Positions 61,078-64,000 of a DNA stretch of 64,000 nucleotides are shown one piece after another (position 1 is the stretch's first letter; every line of letters begins with the position of its first letter). The notes under the pieces are model-generated. The model ran no database searches. It was not told where the DNA came from and saw only the letters and a list, made by a program, of their open reading frames with translations. The translations under genes and the position numbers were made by a program. Source of the stretch: Pseudomonadota bacterium (GTDB lineage: Bacteria; Chloroflexota; UBA6077; JAJPHF01). The stretch is taken from contig JAJPHF010000016.1 in NCBI GenBank assembly GCA_021325365.1, forward strand, positions 124,001 through 188,000, written 5' to 3'.

Positions 61078-61292
61078 GATCGTGACTCCTTTCTATCGCC
61101 GAATTGGGGCGCCGCGGCGGTTTACTCGCCGCGGCGCTGACCTGTAACGAGTTTACGAGGCGCAGCGGCGTGGCGCCGTGAAGGCGCTCGCACAGATCGC
61201 GTGAACTGGCTCACGCGCCCCCGCGCACGGTCCCGCCCGGCGGGGCAGCCGTATGCCTTGCGGCGGCCGGGCGGGAGGCGTAAGCTAGCGTT

Positions 61293-62087
61293 GTGCCGGG
61301 CGAGGAGGCGCGGCGGCGCCCGGCGGGCACGGCGCCTGCGACGGGAGCCGATGGCAGGCGAGCGGGAGTAGAGCGTACGCGACTCGACGGACGGGCGGCA
61401 GGCTGGCGTCTCCCGGTACCTCTACCGCCGATCCCCCGGCGCCCTCCCTCGTGGGGTTGGTGGCGTATTGCCTTGTTCTGCGTCGCGCTCCTGACCGGCT
61501 ACCAGCTCGCGCTGCTGGCCGGGCTGTGGTGGCAGGGGACGCGCGACGAGCGCCGGCCGGTCGAGGCCATCCTCGTGCTCGGCGCGGCCCAGTGGAACGG
61601 CACGCCGTCGCCGGTCCTCAAGGCGCGCCTCGACCACGCCATCGGCCTCTATCGCGACGGCTACGCCCCGCGCATCGCCGTGACGGGGGGCGTGGGCGAC
61701 GGCGACGTGTACTCCGAGGCGGGTGTCGCCGCGGACTACCTGCGCGGGCGGGGCGTTCCCGCCGACGCGATCCTGGGCGAGGACCAGGGCCGCAGCTCGC
61801 TGGAGAGCATCCGCGGCGTGGCCGCCCTGCTCGAGTCGCAGGGCATCTCGCGCGTGCTGCTGGTTAGCGACCCGCCCCACATGCTGCGCATCCTGCGCAT
61901 GGCGCAGGCCGCCGGCCTGGACGCCTACGGCTCGCCGGCGGCCGCCAGCCCTGCGGTCGGCAGCCTGGAGTCGCAGGCGCGGTTCCTGCTCCGCGAGCTG
62001 GTGCTCTACGACGGCTACCTGTGGCTCGGGCTCGCGCCGTCGCTAAGCGGCCACCCTCTCCACCTCGCCCCCCTCGCCGGGCGCTAA
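61293..62087 (+). CDS. YdcF/DUF218-like membrane protein
   Basis: A 264-residue protein. After a basic, low-complexity start (about 50 residues) comes one membrane helix (IALFCVALLTGYQLALLAGLWW) and a DUF218 domain: AILVLGAAQWNGTPSPVLKARLDHAIGLY, IAVTGGVGDGDVYSEAGVAADYL, LGEDQGRSSLESIRGVAALL and LVSDPPHMLRILRM. These are the YdcF/SanA motifs; SanA homologues affect envelope permeability. GTG 61293 has no good ribosome site and a later start is possible. It ends convergent with the chromate transporter genes. Confidence 0.75.
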   Translation: MPGEEARRRPAGTAPATGADGRRAGVERTRLDGRAAGWRLPVPLPPIPRRPPSWGWWRIALFCVALLTGYQLALLAGLWWQGTRDERRPVEAILVLGAAQWNGTPSPVLKARLDHAIGLYRDGYAPRIAVTGGVGDGDVYSEAGVAADYLRGRGVPADAILGEDQGRSSLESIRGVAALLESQGISRVLLVSDPPHMLRILRMAQAAGLDAYGSPAAASPAVGSLESQARFLLRELVLYDGYLWLGLAPSLSGHPLHLAPLAGR

Positions 62088-62106
62088 GCACTCGGCCAGG
62101 GTTATT

Positions 62107-62137
62107 GGGTATGTCCGGCTTCGCCAACCATGCACAC
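62107..62137. repeat. GGCTTCGCC palindrome, copy 4
   Basis: A degenerate copy (GGTATGTCCGGCTTCGCCAACCATGCACAC) between convergent genes, followed by CAACCTGGGC like the tail after 45208. Confidence 0.55.
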
Positions 62138-62169
62138 CAACCTGGGCGGCCGCTTAGGCGCCGGGCGGT

Positions 62170-62700
62170 CTACAACCAGCCGGCCACCGCCAGCGCCGCG
62201 GCGGCCGCCATGATGAGCAGCGGGTGCAGCCGCGTGCGGAGCACCAGCAGGGCCGTGGCGCCGCTGACCGCGTACGCCACGGGCGTCGTATCGGCGGCGC
62301 GGGTGAGAAGCAGGCCGCTCGCCAGCACGAAGCCGACGGCGACCGGCGCCAGCCCCGCCTGCACCGGGCGCCGCCAGCGCGCCGCGCGAAAGCGGTGCCA
62401 GGTGCGCGTCATCGCGTAGGCCAGCAGCCCGGAGGGCACGGAGATCGCGAGCAGCGCCGCGACCACGCCCACCACGCCGGCCAGCTTCCAGCCGATCAGC
62501 GTGACGAGCAAGGCGATGTTCGGGCCGGGGGCGGCCTGGGCAAGCGCGAACAGGTCGGCGAACTCGCCGTCCGTGACCCAACCGTGGACGCCCACGACCT
62601 GACGGTGGATCTCGGGCAGGACGCTGTTCACGCCGCCGATGGCGACCAGCGACAGCGGGGCCAGCAGGAGGATCAGCTGCCAGATGACCGCCCCATTCAT
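62170..62700 (-). CDS. chrA2: chromate transporter, C-terminal half (short-chain ChrA)
   Basis: A 176-residue membrane protein of the CHR family. LAPLSLVAIGGVNSVLPEIHRQV corresponds to the FGG-type opening of each CHR half, and ALAQAAPGPNIALLVTLIGWKLAG is the PGP motif region. Several hydrophobic helices follow. ATG 62700 overlaps the stop of the upstream half (ATGA). In short-chain systems two proteins form the transporter that long-chain ChrA makes as one. Exports chromate or related anions. Confidence 0.86.
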   Translation of the reverse strand: MNGAVIWQLILLLAPLSLVAIGGVNSVLPEIHRQVVGVHGWVTDGEFADLFALAQAAPGPNIALLVTLIGWKLAGVVGVVAALLAISVPSGLLAYAMTRTWHRFRAARWRRPVQAGLAPVAVGFVLASGLLLTRAADTTPVAYAVSGATALLVLRTRLHPLLIMAAAAALAVAGWL

Positions 62701-63284
62701 TGCAGCCGCCGCCACGCGAGGTAGATGCTGGCGGGGGCGAGCAGCGCCAGGACCGCGAGCAGCGGCCAGCGCAGCAGCCCCACTCCTAGCAGCGCCAACA
62801 GCGCCACCAGCAGCGCCAGCGGCTCGTGACGGTAGGCCTGGGCCATCCGCAGGCCGGTGGCCAGCAGCATGCCGGCGGCGGCCGCCGCGACGCCGTGCAG
62901 GGCGAGCCGCACGATCTCGAGCTGGGCGCCCTGCTGGTACAGGATGCCCAACGGCAGCAGCACGACGAGCGGCGGCAATAGAAAGCCGCCGGCGGCGGCG
63001 ATGGCTCCCAGCGCGCCGTGATGGCGCGTGCCGAGGTAGATCGCCAGATTCACCAGGCTGGGGCCGGGCACGCTCTGGCATAGCCCCAGTAGCTCGGCAA
63101 ACTGCCGCTCGCTGAGCCAGCCGCGCCGCTCGACGAGGACGATGCGCGCCCAGGCGATGGCGCCGCCGAAGCTCGACAGCGAGATCTCGGCGAAGACGAG
63201 GAACAGCGACAGAACGGTGACGCCGGGGGCCTTGATCGGGAGGTCTTGTGCGTCGTGCGAGTCCGCGGGCCGGGCGATCTCCAT
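62697..63284 (-). CDS. chrA1: chromate transporter, N-terminal half (short-chain ChrA)
   Basis: A 195-residue CHR-family half. FLVFAEISLSSFGGAIAWAR is the FGG motif and LGLCQSVPGPSLVNLAIYLGTRHHG the PGP motif, with five or more membrane helices. It starts the two-gene unit and overlaps the second half by four bases. No chrB or superoxide dismutase regulator lies beside it. Start ATG 63284. Confidence 0.87.
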   Translation of the reverse strand: MEIARPADSHDAQDLPIKAPGVTVLSLFLVFAEISLSSFGGAIAWARIVLVERRGWLSERQFAELLGLCQSVPGPSLVNLAIYLGTRHHGALGAIAAAGGFLLPPLVVLLPLGILYQQGAQLEIVRLALHGVAAAAAGMLLATGLRMAQAYRHEPLALLVALLALLGVGLLRWPLLAVLALLAPASIYLAWRRLQ

Positions 63285-63537
63285 GGCTTCTCCGCGCGCG
63301 GGGATGAGACGGGGGAGCGCGTCTGTCCTGCATGATAGCGGGGAGCGGCCGGCGGCGCCCGCGGTCGCGGCGCGGGGAGAACAGCCGCCGGGGCCTCCGT
63401 CAGCGCCCCACAGCCGCGTGCTAGACTAGCAAAGATGCGAGAAATGGCCACGGCGCACGCCGCGGCCGCGAGGCATCGCTGCGGCGTGCCGCGAGCGCGG
63501 CCGTTATGGCTTGCTGGGCGAGCGAAGGGGGGCAACG

Positions 63538-64000
63538 ATGCGCTACCGACCTCTCGGCACCTCCGGGCTGACGGTTTCGGAGATCGGCTTCGGCTGCTGG
63601 ACCGTGGGCACCAGCTGGTGGGGCGACCGCGACGAGGCCGACGCGCTCCGATTGCTGCACCGCGCGCTCGACCTGGGCGTCACCTTCTATGACACCGCGG
63701 ACACCTACGGCTCCGGCGAGGGCGAGACGATCCTGGCCAAAGCGTTCCGCGGCCGTCGCGGCGACATCGTCATCGCCACGAAGTTCGGCTACGACTTCTA
63801 CACGCACTCCGGCCCGCGCACCGGGCAGCGCGAGCTGCCCCACGACTTCTCGCCCGCCTTCGTGCGCCGTGCGCTGGAGGAGAGCCTACGGCGCCTGGAG
63901 ACTGATTACGTCGACCTCTATCAGCTCCACAACCCGCGGATGGACGCGATCCTGCGCGACGACCTCTTCGCCGAGCTGGACCGGCTGCGCGACGAGGGGA
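63538..64000 (+). CDS. aldo/keto reductase (cut by window edge)
   Basis: The first 154 residues of an aldo/keto reductase. [18 protein letters not shown] holds the catalytic Asp52 and Tyr57, ATKFGY has Lys82, and [11 protein letters not shown] carries the conserved active-site His. ATG 63538 follows AAGGGGGG. The 3' end lies beyond the window. It reduces an aldehyde or ketone with NADPH; the substrate is unknown. Confidence 0.92.
   Translation, partial: MRYRPLGTSGLTVSEIGFGCWTVGTSWWGDRDEADALRLLHRALDLGVTFYDTADTYGSGEGETILAKAFRGRRGDIVIATKFGYDFYTHSGPRTGQRELPHDFSPAFVRRALEESLRRLETDYVDLYQLHNPRMDAILRDDLFAELDRLRDEG

Overview
The window is about 70% GC, densely packed and coding on both strands. It looks like a chromosomal segment of a high-GC bacterium. 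The mix of genes suggests Chloroflexota (Thermomicrobia-, SAR202- or Dehalococcoidia-like relatives) or a neighbouring phylum; this is inference from gene content, not a marker-gene placement. A principal sigma factor, a bifunctional penicillin-binding protein and ruvC-ruvA-ruvB make it bacterial with a peptidoglycan wall.

Bases 1-26,000 are a catabolic or accessory region. It holds three short MetE-core methyltransferase homologues, three related NMT1/SsuA-type substrate-binding lipoproteins with no permease or ATPase beside them, a Tat-exported metal-dependent hydrolase, an amidohydrolase-2 enzyme, a flavin monooxygenase, an iron-type alcohol dehydrogenase/maleylacetate reductase, a Rieske oxygenase with an SDR, two alpha/beta hydrolases, two FAD oxidoreductases, a cupin and a VOC protein. 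Two operons stand out: hydrolase - binding protein - hydrolase (10781 to 7009, minus) and binding protein - Rieske oxygenase - SDR (16767 to 13631, minus). They suggest binding and oxidative or hydrolytic breakdown of small organic, probably aromatic, compounds. A tRNA-Leu(CAA) lies at 17,024-17,107.

Bases 26,000-41,000 carry a four-repeat surface protein, rarA, a 4,5-dihydroxyphthalate decarboxylase-like gene, a vapBC pair, a putative cyclase, a secreted proline-rich FnIII protein divergent from an HtrA protease, a zinc-ribbon membrane protein, and a molybdenum hydroxylase operon coxL-coxS-coxM. The coxS gene carries an in-frame 39-codon insertion made of the palindromic repeat found elsewhere in the window.

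Bases 41,000-53,500 hold a two-gene DUF5678-like/retropepsin module, a ferritin-like protein, an ECF sigma/anti-sigma/polymer-forming membrane protein operon, a TenA/PqqC-like protein, a cation efflux transporter, PBP1A, a methyltransferase, and a run of nudix, ruvC, ruvA and ruvB. Bases 53,500-64,000 hold a split TPP-dependent decarboxylase, an M20-like protein that lacks most metal ligands, a 4-oxalocrotonate tautomerase, an amidohydrolase, the sigma-70 factor, an isocitrate-lyase/PEP-mutase homologue, an RGG-rich protein, a YdcF-like protein, a split chromate transporter and a truncated aldo/keto reductase.

Dispersed palindromic repeats occur throughout: a CCCTCACC...CTCTCCC...GGGGAG family, a TTTGGCTTCGCCAAA family confined to convergent gene ends, GGGGC hairpins, a 38-nt inverted pair, and heptamer arrays. 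Some are inside coding sequence. They are the most distinctive feature of the window, together with the permease-less binding proteins and the retropepsin bicistron.
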